NCBI RefSeq assembly: GCF_020715565.1
Contig: NZ_CP085839.1
Coordinates: forward strand, 1,240,001-1,304,000
DNA: 64,000 bases
Reading direction: 5' to 3'
Source of the DNA: Nocardioides sp. Kera G14
GTDB lineage: Bacteria > Actinomycetota > Actinomycetes > Propionibacteriales > Nocardioidaceae
Position numbers and translations under genes: made by a program. Position 1 is the first letter of the stretch, and the number at the start of each line of letters is the position of its first letter. Shown here piece by piece: positions 52,115 through 61,823 of this stretch. A model generated the notes under the pieces. It saw nothing but the letters and a program-made list of their open reading frames with translations. It was not told where the DNA came from and ran no database searches.

Positions 52115-53556
52115 CCGCGGCGCAGTACGGAGCGGCCGTAGCGAACCAGCTCGTCGAGGTCACGCCGGTAGGCCGGCAGTCCGAGCGAGGCGACGCAGGT
52201 GGCCAACCATGCAGGGATCAACACGGCGAGCTGTGCAAGTGCCGCCCAGTCGTCGATGGTGGTGCTCGTTGCCCAGGTCACCGCTGCGGCGAAGGCGAAG
52301 AGGACCACGCTCCTGATCGCCGAACGGAGCAGTGGTGTCGCGCTGACGCCAACCCGGGGCAGTGATACGGCGGCGCCGATGATGAGGATCGCGAACTCAC
52401 CAGCAGCCGAGGCGAGGGCGACCCAGACGGCGCCGTGCGATGCCGCCAGGATCATGAGCACGACCATCCCGATCCGTGCACCGAGTTCGGCGCCGAACAG
52501 GATGCCGGTGCGGCCGTGCGCCAAGAGGATCCAGTAGTAGATGTATCCCACCGCATGGAAAGCGCTTCCGAGACACATCGCACGGATGAAGGGGGTCGCG
52601 CTCTCCCATCCGTGTCCGAGGACGACGTCGACGAGTGGCCCCGTTGCGGCGGTGATCAGGCTGAGCGTCCCGAGGAGAAGCGTCGTGAGGACGAGCTGCC
52701 CGCGACGTACGGCGAGGGCGAAACCCTCGGGGTCCTCCAGGCGGGACGAGAGATGTGGCAGGACGACGCGGGTGAGCGGTGACGCGATCTGCTGCACGGG
52801 CAAGCGTGCGACCTGCCATGCCCGGTTGTACACCCCTAAGGTCGCGGCGCCCCAGCGCTGGCCGATGATCACGGAATCGGCGTTGCTGCTGATGTAGTTG
52901 ACGACTTGGGCCAGGAGCGTGAAAAGCCCGAAGCGCAGAAGCCCGCGCATCGATTCACCCCTACGGGGCAGGTCCGGCCTCCACCCCGACCGCACGGCGA
53001 GAGCAAAGGCGGTGAACCACGCCGCGCCGACCTGTTGGCCGACGAGTCCCCAGTAACGACCGCCGAGCAGGATGATTCCGAGCCCGAGGCCGAGGCCGAG
53101 CACCTGCGCGAGGACGTCGACCGAGGCGAGTACGCCGAAGCTGCGGTCTCGGTTGAGCTCTGTGCGGAACTGCCCTGTGATCCCGTTGGCGACGAAGACC
53201 AGGGAGAGCGCAACGGCAACGTCGCGCACCGCTGGTTGGCCGTAGGCCTCCGCCAGCAGCGGCGCCGCACCAAGGATCGCGATACCGATCGCGACGCCGA
53301 TACCGGTTGAGATCCAGAACAGGTTTGAGCGCTGCCCCTGAGTGAGGTCGCGCGCTTGGAGTGCGGCGAGGGAGAGGCCGAAGTCGCCGAGCACGTACGC
53401 CACGCCGACGACGGCGGTCACCATCGCCACGATGCCGAAATCATGGGGATCGAGCAACCGGGAGAAGAGGACGAGGGCTACGATCTGCACGACGTATTTC
53501 AGCCACTGACCAGCGAGGGCTACGACAGCGTGTCTGCCGGCCGAATGACCACTCAC
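52102..53556 (-). CDS. wzx: Wzx-type polysaccharide flippase (MATE/MVF superfamily)
   Basis: A 484-residue protein with about 12-14 hydrophobic segments. It starts with the family opening ALAGQWLKYVVQIVALVLFSR and LLDPHDFGIVAMV, typical of lipopolysaccharide or teichuronic acid exporters. It should flip lipid-linked oligosaccharide across the membrane. The GTG start is supported by a TACACT box 6 nt upstream. It is divergent from the polymerase gene at 53575. Confidence 0.92.
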   Translation of the reverse strand: MSGHSAGRHAVVALAGQWLKYVVQIVALVLFSRLLDPHDFGIVAMVTAVVGVAYVLGDFGLSLAALQARDLTQGQRSNLFWISTGIGVAIGIAILGAAPLLAEAYGQPAVRDVAVALSLVFVANGITGQFRTELNRDRSFGVLASVDVLAQVLGLGLGLGIILLGGRYWGLVGQQVGAAWFTAFALAVRSGWRPDLPRRGESMRGLLRFGLFTLLAQVVNYISSNADSVIIGQRWGAATLGVYNRAWQVARLPVQQIASPLTRVVLPHLSSRLEDPEGFALAVRRGQLVLTTLLLGTLSLITAATGPLVDVVLGHGWESATPFIRAMCLGSAFHAVGYIYYWILLAHGRTGILFGAELGARIGMVVLMILAASHGAVWVALASAAGEFAILIIGAAVSLPRVGVSATPLLRSAIRSVVLFAFAAAVTWATSTTIDDWAALAQLAVLIPAWLATCVASLGLPAYRRDLDELVRYGRSVLRRGQVA

Positions 53557-53562
53557 CGCGCG

Positions 53563-53568
53563 AGTGTA
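53563..53568 (-). promoter_or_regulatory. -10 box TACACT, leaderless start of the flippase
   Basis: On the minus strand, 6 nt before GTG 53556. Confidence 0.6.
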
Positions 53569-53574
53569 TCTGCA

Positions 53575-54852
53575 GTGACGTCCGATCCCGCCCGGCTGAT
53601 GCAGTTCACGACAGACCGCGTCGCGGTGATTCTCATCGTGCTGCTGTGGCTGCGCCTCGTCGGCAACCTGCTGGTCATCTCCCTCACCACGGACAAGCGC
53701 TATGCCGATGTCGGTGAGGCGACCGTGTCCGCGCCGGCGGAGCTCACCAGCAGGGCGTTTCTCGCGCTCTTCATGGCGATTGCGGCGGCTGCCGTGATCT
53801 TCAGGATGAACGAGATTCCTCAGGTTGGACTCTGGAGGCTGGCACTTTTCCTCACTCCGTGGTTGTACCTCCTCGCGCGAGATGCGTATGCGGGCGATCT
53901 GGGCAGCAGTGCCGTTCCCATGGCGCTTCTCGTCCTGGCGATGGCCGCGCTGCGGCCCGGCCGCGTGGCGTTAGAGACCGTCGGTGTCCTCGTCGTGATC
54001 ACGGCCGTGATGTGTCTTGCGCTGGGACTCCTGATGCCGGCGGCAGGAATCCTCCACGAGGCGAACGGCGCGGTCCGCCAGGCCAGCAAGGCGCTCTTCC
54101 CGTCGCTCGGGTTGCTCGAAGGCATCTTCACCGCAGAGAACAATCTTGCGCAGTACATGGCACTCGGCATTCCGACGGTACTGATGATCCGGCCCCGCTG
54201 GCTTGCCTTCGTCTGCCTCGTCCCGGTACTCGCGGCTCTCGCATGGTCATCGAGCCGCGGCGGGCTGATCACGGCACTCGCCGTCCTCTCGTCCGCCGGT
54301 CTGCTGTGGTTGGTGCTGCAGACCCTCGGCCGGCGGGCCGTCTCCCTCGTCTCGTTGGCACTCACAGCAGTCTCAATCGCGGTCTGCGTCTGGCTCCCGC
54401 TCCAGCCATGGCAGGACGATACGTTCACCGCTCGTGCGGGAATCTGGCGTGTCTCGGTCCACGCTTGGCTCACGCGCGGAGACCTTTTCGGCTTCGGCAG
54501 CACCTGGTACGACGACCAGGCGACGACGACCACCAGTTCTCTGATCGACGCCGCTTATCACGGCCACAACCAGTTCGTGCAGATCGGCGTGACGGGCGGT
54601 GTCGTGTTCGTGTTCGTGATGGCCGTGTGGCTGGCGTGTCTTCAGGTTGTGTCGACCCGAGACGATGCTCCATTCCAGATCACGGCGGCGTTGACCCTCG
54701 TCGCCGTTGTCGTGAACGGCTTCTTCGAAGTCCCGCTTGCCTTCGTCGATCGATGGGCGTTCTGGACTGTGACACTGGTGCCGATGGCTGTCCTGTTCTT
54801 CGCACCGGAGCGACGTTCGTCGCACCCCGACGCGGCATGGCGCCGAGGATGA
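53575..54852 (+). CDS. O-antigen ligase/polymerase-like membrane protein
   Basis: A 425-residue polytopic protein. The Wzy_C-type region lies around residue 230-340, with LAWSSSRGGLITAL, followed by WRVSVHAWLTRGDLFGFGS and AYHGHNQFVQIGVTGG, the long outside loop carrying the conserved Arg and His. It would polymerise or attach the repeat units. GTG 53575 is one choice; ATG 53600 is another, and the frame extends further upstream over the flippase start. Its stop overlaps the GH6 gene by 4 bp. Confidence 0.85.
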   Translation: MTSDPARLMQFTTDRVAVILIVLLWLRLVGNLLVISLTTDKRYADVGEATVSAPAELTSRAFLALFMAIAAAAVIFRMNEIPQVGLWRLALFLTPWLYLLARDAYAGDLGSSAVPMALLVLAMAALRPGRVALETVGVLVVITAVMCLALGLLMPAAGILHEANGAVRQASKALFPSLGLLEGIFTAENNLAQYMALGIPTVLMIRPRWLAFVCLVPVLAALAWSSSRGGLITALAVLSSAGLLWLVLQTLGRRAVSLVSLALTAVSIAVCVWLPLQPWQDDTFTARAGIWRVSVHAWLTRGDLFGFGSTWYDDQATTTTSSLIDAAYHGHNQFVQIGVTGGVVFVFVMAVWLACLQVVSTRDDAPFQITAALTLVAVVVNGFFEVPLAFVDRWAFWTVTLVPMAVLFFAPERRSSHPDAAWRRG

Positions 54853-55880
54853 GCGCTCGTGAGTGGCTTGCCGCCAACCGCGTCGGAATGATCGCGATGG
54901 GAATCTTCGTCTCGCTCGTTCTCGTCGGTGCGGGTTTCCTGGCCTACACCGGCCTCAGAACCAACCTGCTTCGTGACGGCTCGTTCCGTTTGCAACCCGC
55001 GGTGGTCGAGCCGTCAGGCGACCCATTCACGACACTGCCGCTGTACGTCGACCCGCACTCCCAGACGGTCGCTGCGGCCGCTGCGGACTCTCGCTTTGAT
55101 GCGCTCGCTCGCGTCGCCCAGGCCAAGTGGTTCTCCGACTGGAGCACCACAGACACGATCGCCAGCGACCTCGGCACCTACCTGGCCGGAGCTACCGCGC
55201 GCCATGAGCTCCCGGTCGCCGTGTTCTACCGCATTCCCTCTCGCGACTGCGGCGGTTATGCCGAGGGCGGTGCGCGAGACGACTCCGAGTACCGGACGTG
55301 GGTCGACCGCGCCGCCTCGGCCGTCCAAGGGCGCCCCTTGGTCGTGGTGCTTGAGCCAGACTCGATCGGGATGCTGGGTCGCTGCTCTGATCCGGGTGCC
55401 CAAGCGGCACTCCTCGGCTATGCCGTGCATGCGTTGGCCAGAGCCGGTGTGTGGGTCTATCTCGACGGCGGTCACTCCGACTGGCAGTCACCCGAGGTGA
55501 TGGCCAAGCGACTCAAGCAGGCCGATGTTGCGGAAGCGCGTGGCTTCGCCACCAATGTTGCGAATTACCGTCCGACCGCAGACGAGCTCGACTACGGCAT
55601 GCAGGTGTCCACCGCCCTTACGACGTTGGGAGTGAAGGACAAGCGCTTCGTCGTCGATACCGGACGAAATGGTGCGCCCGTCGCCAAGGGTGGATGGTGC
55701 AACCCCAAGGGTGCCCGGATCGGCCGCGCACCCGCGCTCGTCTTCGATGGCCTCAACGACGGCTTCCTGTGGATCAAGGATCCGGGCGAGACGGACGGCA
55801 CCTGCCGGGGTGGGCCCCCGTCAGGTTTCTGGGATGAGCTCGCTCTAATGCTGCTCGGGCAGCCGAGCAGGCTGGACTAG
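54849..55880 (+). CDS. Membrane-anchored glycoside hydrolase family 6 enzyme
   Basis: A 343-residue protein with one N-terminal membrane helix ([22 protein letters not shown]) and a GH6 catalytic domain: [26 protein letters not shown] (D171, the expected general-acid region), [31 protein letters not shown] and the closing [19 protein letters not shown]. Such enzymes cut beta-1,4-glucan. Within a polysaccharide operon, an anchored one more likely trims or releases the exported polymer than digests plant cellulose (inference). ATG overlaps the polymerase stop (ATGA). Confidence 0.92.
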   Translation: MSAREWLAANRVGMIAMGIFVSLVLVGAGFLAYTGLRTNLLRDGSFRLQPAVVEPSGDPFTTLPLYVDPHSQTVAAAAADSRFDALARVAQAKWFSDWSTTDTIASDLGTYLAGATARHELPVAVFYRIPSRDCGGYAEGGARDDSEYRTWVDRAASAVQGRPLVVVLEPDSIGMLGRCSDPGAQAALLGYAVHALARAGVWVYLDGGHSDWQSPEVMAKRLKQADVAEARGFATNVANYRPTADELDYGMQVSTALTTLGVKDKRFVVDTGRNGAPVAKGGWCNPKGARIGRAPALVFDGLNDGFLWIKDPGETDGTCRGGPPSGFWDELALMLLGQPSRLD

Positions 55881-55883
55881 GGT
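55878..55883 (+). promoter_or_regulatory. -10 box TAGGGT, leaderless start
   Basis: It includes the TAG stop of the GH6 gene and lies 7 nt before GTG 55891 of the response regulator, giving an internal promoter. Confidence 0.6.
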
Positions 55884-55890
55884 CTTGGGC

Positions 55891-56859
55891 GTGGCAGACA
55901 AGGGTGGGCCTCGGACGATCGTGGTCATCGACGCCGACCCTCGGGAACAGGCGACTCTCGACCGGACGCTGACCCAGGCTGGGTTCGAGGTGCTCCTCGC
56001 AGGTGACGGCCCGACCGGCGTGGAGCTTGTGGCCGCATGCAGGCCGACAGCCATCGTGCTCGACCTTGAACTGCTGGGAATGGACGGATTGGAGACCGCC
56101 CAGCGGATCCGCGCCGTCAGCGCCGCTCCGATCCTCATGCTGAGTGATAGCACCAGCGAGATCGATGTCGTGCAGAGCCTGGGCGTCGGCGCCGATGCCT
56201 TCATGCCCCGGCCCCTCAAGGCCCACGAGTTGCGGGCACGACTCAATGCCGTGCTCCGACGCTCGCCTCAGCTCACCGAGAATCCCGCCCTACGGCCACT
56301 GACAGCGCCGCGCCTTGCCCAGCCGGAGCCGGTATGGGCCGAACCGGTCGTTACGCCGTCTCCGCCGGAGCCCGAGCCACTCCCCGAGCCGATTCGCGAG
56401 CCGATTCGCGAGCCGGAGACGATGCCCGAGCTGGTTCCCGAGCCCGAGCCGGTTCCCGAGCCGGCGCCGATGCCCGAGCCGGAGCCGGAGCCGGAGCCGG
56501 AGCTCGAGCAGGAGCCGATCGTCAGCGCGGTGATGGGCGAGGATCGTCAAGCGTTCCGGGGCCTCGTGTGGAGCATGTCGACCGGAGCCGTCACCGTCGA
56601 CGGTGTGCCGGTGGCGATGACCGGCACCGAGCTCGCGGCACTGTCCGCGCTGATGACGACCGGTCGGCGGCTTCGAAGCCATGCCGACATGGCTGCTGTG
56701 GTCCTCGGCAGACCGAGCGGTGGCCCGCTGACCGCCGCCGAGCGGGCAAGCGTCGACGCCGTGATGGAGGCACTGATGTCCACGCTGGACGAGTCCGCGG
56801 ACGAACCACGCTGGATCGATTATGTACCTGGCGTCGGCTGGCGCAGGGCGGCGATGTGA
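55891..56859 (+). CDS. OmpR-like response regulator with Pro-Glu linker
   Basis: A 322-residue protein. Residues 1-125 are a receiver: [21 protein letters not shown] with the phosphorylatable Asp, MLSDS, but AFMPRPLK where the invariant Lys should be (RP in place of KP). Residues about 145-210 are a Pro-Glu-rich linker. The end ([32 protein letters not shown]) fits an OmpR winged helix, though divergent. It may regulate the polysaccharide locus without normal phosphorylation. An alternative TTG start at 55885 is less likely given the leaderless box. Confidence 0.82.
   Translation: MADKGGPRTIVVIDADPREQATLDRTLTQAGFEVLLAGDGPTGVELVAACRPTAIVLDLELLGMDGLETAQRIRAVSAAPILMLSDSTSEIDVVQSLGVGADAFMPRPLKAHELRARLNAVLRRSPQLTENPALRPLTAPRLAQPEPVWAEPVVTPSPPEPEPLPEPIREPIREPETMPELVPEPEPVPEPAPMPEPEPEPEPELEQEPIVSAVMGEDRQAFRGLVWSMSTGAVTVDGVPVAMTGTELAALSALMTTGRRLRSHADMAAVVLGRPSGGPLTAAERASVDAVMEALMSTLDESADEPRWIDYVPGVGWRRAAM
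56361..56515 (+). repeat. Pro-Glu codon repeat region
   Basis: Low-complexity coding DNA built on GAGCCG/GAGCCC hexamers, including a duplicated GAGCCGATTCGC unit ([10 protein letters not shown]), encoding the extended linker of the response regulator. It is prone to slippage. Confidence 0.8.
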
Positions 56860-57944
56860 CCGCGTCCGCCGATGTCGCAGCCCCGGTCAATACCGCAGGC
56901 CGCTACGCCCACGTCGATGCCATGCGGGCCTTCGCAGTGATGCTGGTCGTCGTCGCCCATGCCGGATTGGACAAGGTCGTACCCGGCGGCAGCGGAGTCA
57001 CGATCTTCTTCTCCATCTCCGGCTTCGTCATCACGTGGGTCACCATCCGTGAGCGAGTGCGTACCGGCGGCTTCGGCCTGCGCGGCTTCTACGAGCGGCG
57101 CCTGCTCAAACTCGGGCCCCCGTTGGCGCTGGTCGTCGTCGTGCCGAGCCTCATCTGGACTCTCTGGAAGCCGCTCGGACTCGTGGCAGTCCTCAGCCAG
57201 GTGTTCTTCTTCTTCAACTGGGTGCGGATCGACACCTTCCCGGACAGTCCGGTGCTGCCTGGCTCCGCGGTCGTCTGGAGTCTCGCCATCGAGGAGCAGT
57301 TCTACATCATCTTTGCGCTGCTGTGGCTGCTCGTGGCACGGCGACCGAACGCCGTACGTCTCCTCGGATGGGCTGCCGCGGCGGTCCTGGTGATCAGCTC
57401 GGTGGAGCGCCTGATCCTCGCCATGGGCCTCGCAGATCCGGAGAACCGGATCTACTACGGCACCGACACCCGCATCGACGGCATTGCCCTCGGTACGCTG
57501 ACCGCGCTCCTGGTCCACCGCGGACTGAGCACGCGGCTCGGCCGCCCGTGGATCCTGATCGCCGCTGTGGTGCTCTTTCTGACCACGTTGCTCTATCGGG
57601 ATCCGCTCTTCCGCGACACCCTGCGCTACACATTGCAGTCCGTTGCCGCCTGCGCGGTGATCGCCTTCGGCTTCGCGACGTCGAGCGCCGACCTCATCGG
57701 CCGGTTGTTCCGCACGCTCGCGGGCGCGAGCATCGTCCAACTGCTCGGTCGCGCGAGCTATTCGATCTACCTGGCCCACTACTCGATGGACTATCTCATC
57801 GGCTGGCTATGGCCCGACCTCCCGCGCGCTGCCGGCATCCCGGCCAAGATCCTGGTCGGCGTAGCGGTCGGTGTCCTCATCTTCGAGATCGTCGAGAAGC
57901 CGGTCGCTGCGTGGAACGCGCGCCGTACGGGTCGCACGCTCTGA
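56856..57944 (+). CDS. Acyltransferase family 3 (OafA-like) membrane protein
   Basis: A 362-residue polytopic enzyme. [21 protein letters not shown] holds the conserved R-x-H region near the first span, [10 protein letters not shown] and [11 protein letters not shown] are diagnostic, and [14 protein letters not shown] closes the domain. It acylates sugars of exported polysaccharide, here probably O-acetylation, balancing the deacetylase at 50442. GTG 56856 overlaps the regulator stop (GTGA). It ends the rightward locus 10 bp from convergent panB. Confidence 0.92.
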   Translation: MTASADVAAPVNTAGRYAHVDAMRAFAVMLVVVAHAGLDKVVPGGSGVTIFFSISGFVITWVTIRERVRTGGFGLRGFYERRLLKLGPPLALVVVVPSLIWTLWKPLGLVAVLSQVFFFFNWVRIDTFPDSPVLPGSAVVWSLAIEEQFYIIFALLWLLVARRPNAVRLLGWAAAAVLVISSVERLILAMGLADPENRIYYGTDTRIDGIALGTLTALLVHRGLSTRLGRPWILIAAVVLFLTTLLYRDPLFRDTLRYTLQSVAACAVIAFGFATSSADLIGRLFRTLAGASIVQLLGRASYSIYLAHYSMDYLIGWLWPDLPRAAGIPAKILVGVAVGVLIFEIVEKPVAAWNARRTGRTL

Positions 57945-57954
57945 GCGGGCGTGG

Positions 57955-58830
57955 TCAGAACGTGTGGTCGGGACCCGGGAACGTGCCGGCCTTGACCTCC
58001 GCGGCGTACGCCTGGGCACCGCTGAGCAACTGGCCGCGCACGTCGGCGAAGGTCTTGACGAAACGGGGCAGCTTGCCGTCGTTGGGTCCACGGATGCCCA
58101 TCGCGTCGGTCCAGACGAGCACCTGCCCGTCGCAGCCGGCGCCGGCTCCGATGCCGATCGTGACGATCGACAGCTCCTTGCTGATCTGCTCGGCGACGTC
58201 ACCCGGAACCATCTCCATGACGACGGCGAAGGCTCCGGCGTCGGCGACGGCGCGCGCGTCGTCCTTGACCTTCTCCGACGTGTCGCCGCGGCCCTGCACC
58301 CTGTAGCCGCCCAGGGCGTGCTCGGACTGCGGGGTGAACCCGATGTGGGCGCAGACGGGGATGCCGCCGTCGACCAGCTTGCGGATCGTCGGCGCCATCT
58401 CGGCGCCCCCCTCGAGCTTCACGGCATGGGCGAGACCGTCCTTCATGAAGCGCACCGCGGTCTCGTAGGCCCGCTCCGGGGAGCCCTGGTAGGACCCGAA
58501 CGGCAGGTCGCCGAGGACGAGCGCACGCCGTGCGGACCGGGCGACGGCACGGGTGAGCGGGATCAGCTCGTCGACGGTCACGGGCAGCGACGTCTCGTAG
58601 CCGTAGACATTGTTGGCCGCCGAGTCACCGACGAGCAGGATGTCGATCCCTGCCTCGTCGAAGATCCGCGCGGTGTACATGTCGTAGGAGGTCAGCATCG
58701 TGACCTTCTCGCCACGCGCCTTCATGTCGGCGAGGTGGTGCGTACGCACACGACGGATGGTGGGACTCCCGGGTGCCGCGGCGGCATTGCCTGCAGCCCC
58801 TGCGCCGTACGGCGCCGTCTCTTCAGTCAT
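57955..58830 (-). CDS. panB: 3-methyl-2-oxobutanoate hydroxymethyltransferase
   Basis: A 291-residue PanB, the first enzyme of pantothenate synthesis, making ketopantoate. The family segments [57 protein letters not shown] and [16 protein letters not shown] are all present. It has a 25-residue Ala/Gly-rich N-terminal extension. A TAGTGT box 6 nt before ATG 58830 supports the start. It is divergent from the gene at 58864. Confidence 0.97.
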   Translation of the reverse strand: MTEETAPYGAGAAGNAAAAPGSPTIRRVRTHHLADMKARGEKVTMLTSYDMYTARIFDEAGIDILLVGDSAANNVYGYETSLPVTVDELIPLTRAVARSARRALVLGDLPFGSYQGSPERAYETAVRFMKDGLAHAVKLEGGAEMAPTIRKLVDGGIPVCAHIGFTPQSEHALGGYRVQGRGDTSEKVKDDARAVADAGAFAVVMEMVPGDVAEQISKELSIVTIGIGAGAGCDGQVLVWTDAMGIRGPNDGKLPRFVKTFADVRGQLLSGAQAYAAEVKAGTFPGPDHTF

Positions 58831-58836
58831 GCGGCA

Positions 58837-58842
58837 ACACTA
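58837..58842 (-). promoter_or_regulatory. -10 box TAGTGT, leaderless start of panB
   Basis: Six nt before ATG 58830 on the minus strand; a plus-strand box lies 8 bp away. Confidence 0.6.
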
Positions 58843-58850
58843 TTCCGTGA

Positions 58851-58856
58851 TAGGCA
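58851..58856 (+). promoter_or_regulatory. -10-like box TAGGCA
   Basis: Seven nt before ATG 58864; the last base is A rather than T. Confidence 0.5.
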
Positions 58857-58863
58857 ACGGGCC

Positions 58864-59697
58864 ATGGGGAAGCAGGGCAGACACCCGGATCGGCGTAGGC
58901 GCGAGGCGGAGCACCCGGTTCTTGTCCTACTCCTCGTCGTGGTGGGCATCCTTGCGGCGCTGACCTTCGGCCTCATGGTGTGGAACCCCGTCAGCTATGT
59001 CGACGACCCGCCTCCGGGACGCGTGGCCTGGCCCGTCGGAATCGTTGCCGGCCTGGTGGTCGCCCTGTGCGCCTTCGGGATCACATGGCTGGAGACCCGC
59101 CGGGATCATCCGCCTGCCGTCGTGACCCTGCGCCGCGGAGGAATCGCCACCGCCAGCGTGTGCGTCGGGGTGGTTGCTCTCGTCGGCCTGGCCATGTTCC
59201 TGGTGAGCCATGAGATCGAGGAGAACCAGAAGGGCATCCACGCCTGGGGTGTCGACGTCGAATGGAGTGATGCGCACTTCGCCTTCGCGGAGCCGACCTT
59301 CATCCACCCCGCGACCGTGCCGCTCACGATCGATCCCATGGCCGACCTGGACGCACCGCTCGAAGGGCCGCTTCCCCAGGGCATGAAGGTCGCCAGGTTC
59401 GAGTACTCGTTCCACAACGACTCCGGACGCAACGGCGGCGCCTTCGCCTGGTACGACGTGATCGGACCCTTCCTGAGCGTCGACGGCGCCGCTGAGCTGC
59501 CTCCGACCGACGGTTCGACCGAGGAGTGTCCCGAGTACGTGATCGAGGGAGACATGTCGGCGCGGCCCGGCCACGGTGCGGGCGGCGTCCGCGTCGCCTG
59601 CTGGGTCGTGCCCGAGGCGACGACGGTCGACCAGCTCGTGGTCCGCTTCGGTCCCGGCCCCAACAGCGTGGAGTGGGCCCGCTGGGGCAATCCCTAG
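58864..59697 (+). CDS. Membrane protein with outside C-terminal domain, unknown function
   Basis: A 277-residue protein: a basic N-terminus (MGKQGRHPDRRRREAEH), three membrane spans (LVLLLVVVGILAALTFGLM, then about 55-75 and 95-115), and a roughly 150-residue C-terminal domain with paired cysteines (EECPEY and VACWVVP) and a late RWGNP end. No family recognised. The frame upstream of 58864 is antisense to panB. nadE starts 11 bp after its stop, with the TAG stop forming part of the nadE -10 box. Confidence 0.75.
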   Translation: MGKQGRHPDRRRREAEHPVLVLLLVVVGILAALTFGLMVWNPVSYVDDPPPGRVAWPVGIVAGLVVALCAFGITWLETRRDHPPAVVTLRRGGIATASVCVGVVALVGLAMFLVSHEIEENQKGIHAWGVDVEWSDAHFAFAEPTFIHPATVPLTIDPMADLDAPLEGPLPQGMKVARFEYSFHNDSGRNGGAFAWYDVIGPFLSVDGAAELPPTDGSTEECPEYVIEGDMSARPGHGAGGVRVACWVVPEATTVDQLVVRFGPGPNSVEWARWGNP

Positions 59698-59700
59698 ACT
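59695..59700 (+). promoter_or_regulatory. -10 box TAGACT, leaderless start of nadE
   Basis: Seven nt before GTG 59708; the same hexamer and spacing as cobT. Confidence 0.65.
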
Positions 59701-59707
59701 CGGCGAC

Positions 59708-61756
59708 GTGGACTTCTACTCGGCCTACGCCCAGGGCTTCGCACGCGTCGCTGCGGTCACGATCCCCGTCGCGGTGGCAGACCCTGCGACCAATGCACAG
59801 TCGGTGATCGACCAGGCCCAGCAGCTCCATGCCGAGGGTGTGGCGGTCGCGGTCTTCCCCGAGCTCTGCCTCTCCGGGTACGCCGTCGACGACCTGTTCC
59901 TCCAGGACACGCTCCTCACAGCGGTCGAGGAGGCGATCGAGGCGATCGTCGTCGCCTCCACGGATCTCACGACGGTCCTCGTCGTGGGTGCCCCGCTCGT
60001 CTACAAGAGCCGGGTGCTCAACACCGCCGTCGTGATCAAGGGCGGTGAGGTGCTCGGCGTCGCGCCGAAGTCCTACCTGCCGACCTACCGCGAGTTCTAC
60101 GAGCGCCGCTGGTTCGCACCGGGTGATGACGTCGACGACGTCATCAACGTCGCCGGCGAGGATGTGCCGATCAGTCCCACACTGCTCTTCACCGCCACCG
60201 ACGTCCGTGGCCTCACGTTCCACGTGGAGGTCTGTGAGGACATGTGGGTGCCCGTGCCTCCGAGCGCCCGGGCTGCGCTGGCCGGCGCCACCGTGCTGCT
60301 CAACCTCTCGGCGTCACCGGTCACGGTCGGGCGCAGCGAGAGTCGCCGCGAGCTGGTCAAGACCTCCAGCAACCGGTGCACCGCGGCCTACGTCTACACC
60401 GCCGCCGGCCCGGGGGAGTCCACGACCGACCTGAGCTGGGACGGCCAGACGATGGTCTACGAGTGCGGCGACCTGCTGGGAGAGTCCGAGCGCTTCCCCG
60501 ACGGCCCACGCGCCACCGTCGTGGACGTCGACCTCGACCGGATCCGCCATGAACGCCTGCAGATGGGCACCTTCGACGACAACCGGCGGTCGCTGATCGA
60601 GTTCGACGACTGGCAGCTCGTGGAGTTCTCCCTCGAGCCGCCGACGGACGACCTCGGCCTGCGCCGCAAGGTCGATCGCTTCCCGTTCGTGCCCGATGAC
60701 CCTGAGCGGCTGGCACTGGACGCCTACGAGACCTTCAACATCCAGGTGTCCGGTCTCGAGCAGCGCCTCCGCGCGATCGGCGCCACCGGCGGCCACGACC
60801 CCAAGATCATCATCGGTGTCTCCGGCGGGCTCGACTCCACGCACGCCCTGCTCGTCGCCGCCCGCGCGATGGACCGGCTCGGTCGGCCGCGCTCCGACAT
60901 CCTCGCGTTCACGCTTCCCGGCTTCGCGACGTCGGAGACCACGAAGGGGAACGCCGTCGCCCTCATGGAGGCGTTGGGGACGACGTACGAGACCATCGAC
61001 ATCACCCCGGCGGCGACGCAGATGCTGAAGGACCTCGGCCACCCGTTCAGCGAGGGCCACCCCGTCTACGACGTGACGTTCGAGAACGTGCAGGCGGGGC
61101 TGCGCACGGACTACCTCTTCCGCGCGGCCAACCAGCGCGCAGGCATCGTGCTCGGCACGGGCGACCTCTCCGAGCTGGCGCTCGGGTGGTGCACGTACGG
61201 CGTCGGTGACCAGATGAGCCACTACAACGTCAACGCCGGCATCCCGAAGACGCTCATCCAGCACGTCATCCGCTGGGTGATCTCGACCGAGCAGTTCGAG
61301 GACGAGACCGACCAGATCCTGCAGACGATCCTCGACCAGGAGATCAGCCCCGAGCTCGTGCCGGTCGAGGAGGGCGAGAAGCCGCAGTCGACCGAGGCCA
61401 AGGTCGGTCCCTACAGCCTGCAGGACTTCAACCTCTTCCACCTGATCCGCTTCGGCTACCGGCCGAGCAAGATCGCCTTCCTGGCCTGGCATGCGTGGCA
61501 CGACGAGCACCTCGGCGACTGGCCCCCCGCCTTCCCGGAGGCGAGCCGACGCTCCTACGACCTCGGCGAGATCCGGGACTGGCTCGAGGTCTTCCTCAAG
61601 CGCTTCTTCGCCTCGCAGTTCAAGCGATCGGCGCTGCCCAACGGCCCGAAGGTCTCCAACGGCGGCACGATGAGCCCCCGCGGTGACTGGCGGATGCCGT
61701 CTGACGCCTCGGCGGCGGCGTGGTTGGCCGACCTGGAGCAGGTGCCGTTCTTCTGA
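59708..61756 (+). CDS. nadE: Glutamine-dependent NAD+ synthetase
   Basis: A 682-residue two-domain enzyme. Residues 1-290 are a nitrilase-type glutaminase (FPELCLSGY with Glu, KSYLPTYREFYE with Lys, and the nucleophile in VEVCEDMWVP); the ammonia passes to the C-terminal synthetase with the ATP-pyrophosphatase loop GVSGGLDSTHAL, LGTGDLSELALGW and a terminal WRMPSDASAAAW stretch. It converts nicotinic acid adenine dinucleotide to NAD. Length is normal for the long actinobacterial form. GTG 59708 is supported by the leaderless box. Confidence 0.97.
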   Translation: MDFYSAYAQGFARVAAVTIPVAVADPATNAQSVIDQAQQLHAEGVAVAVFPELCLSGYAVDDLFLQDTLLTAVEEAIEAIVVASTDLTTVLVVGAPLVYKSRVLNTAVVIKGGEVLGVAPKSYLPTYREFYERRWFAPGDDVDDVINVAGEDVPISPTLLFTATDVRGLTFHVEVCEDMWVPVPPSARAALAGATVLLNLSASPVTVGRSESRRELVKTSSNRCTAAYVYTAAGPGESTTDLSWDGQTMVYECGDLLGESERFPDGPRATVVDVDLDRIRHERLQMGTFDDNRRSLIEFDDWQLVEFSLEPPTDDLGLRRKVDRFPFVPDDPERLALDAYETFNIQVSGLEQRLRAIGATGGHDPKIIIGVSGGLDSTHALLVAARAMDRLGRPRSDILAFTLPGFATSETTKGNAVALMEALGTTYETIDITPAATQMLKDLGHPFSEGHPVYDVTFENVQAGLRTDYLFRAANQRAGIVLGTGDLSELALGWCTYGVGDQMSHYNVNAGIPKTLIQHVIRWVISTEQFEDETDQILQTILDQEISPELVPVEEGEKPQSTEAKVGPYSLQDFNLFHLIRFGYRPSKIAFLAWHAWHDEHLGDWPPAFPEASRRSYDLGEIRDWLEVFLKRFFASQFKRSALPNGPKVSNGGTMSPRGDWRMPSDASAAAWLADLEQVPFF

Positions 61757-61786
61757 CCTTCAAAACGGTGTCCTTAAGGCCCTTGG

Positions 61787-61823
61787 CTTCAGTTCTTCGT
61801 AATGAAGGCTATAAGCTTCAGTT
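61787..61823. repeat. Direct repeat CTTCAGTT flanking an inverted CTTC-GAAG
   Basis: CTTCAGTT occurs at 61787-61794 and 61816-61823, with CTTC-gtaat-GAAG (61795-61807) between; a CCTTAAGG palindrome is at 61772-61779. They surround the satD -10 box and look like operator sites, perhaps for SatD itself. Confidence 0.5.
61812..61817 (+). promoter_or_regulatory. -10 box TAAGCT, leaderless start
   Basis: Six nt before ATG 61824 of the SatD-like gene and overlapping the second CTTCAGTT repeat, so a bound regulator would block it. Confidence 0.6.

Noticed and set aside
56361..56515. Tandem repeat as a CRISPR or mobile feature
   Set aside because: It is in frame and codes for a Pro-Glu linker; no spacers or unit uniformity.
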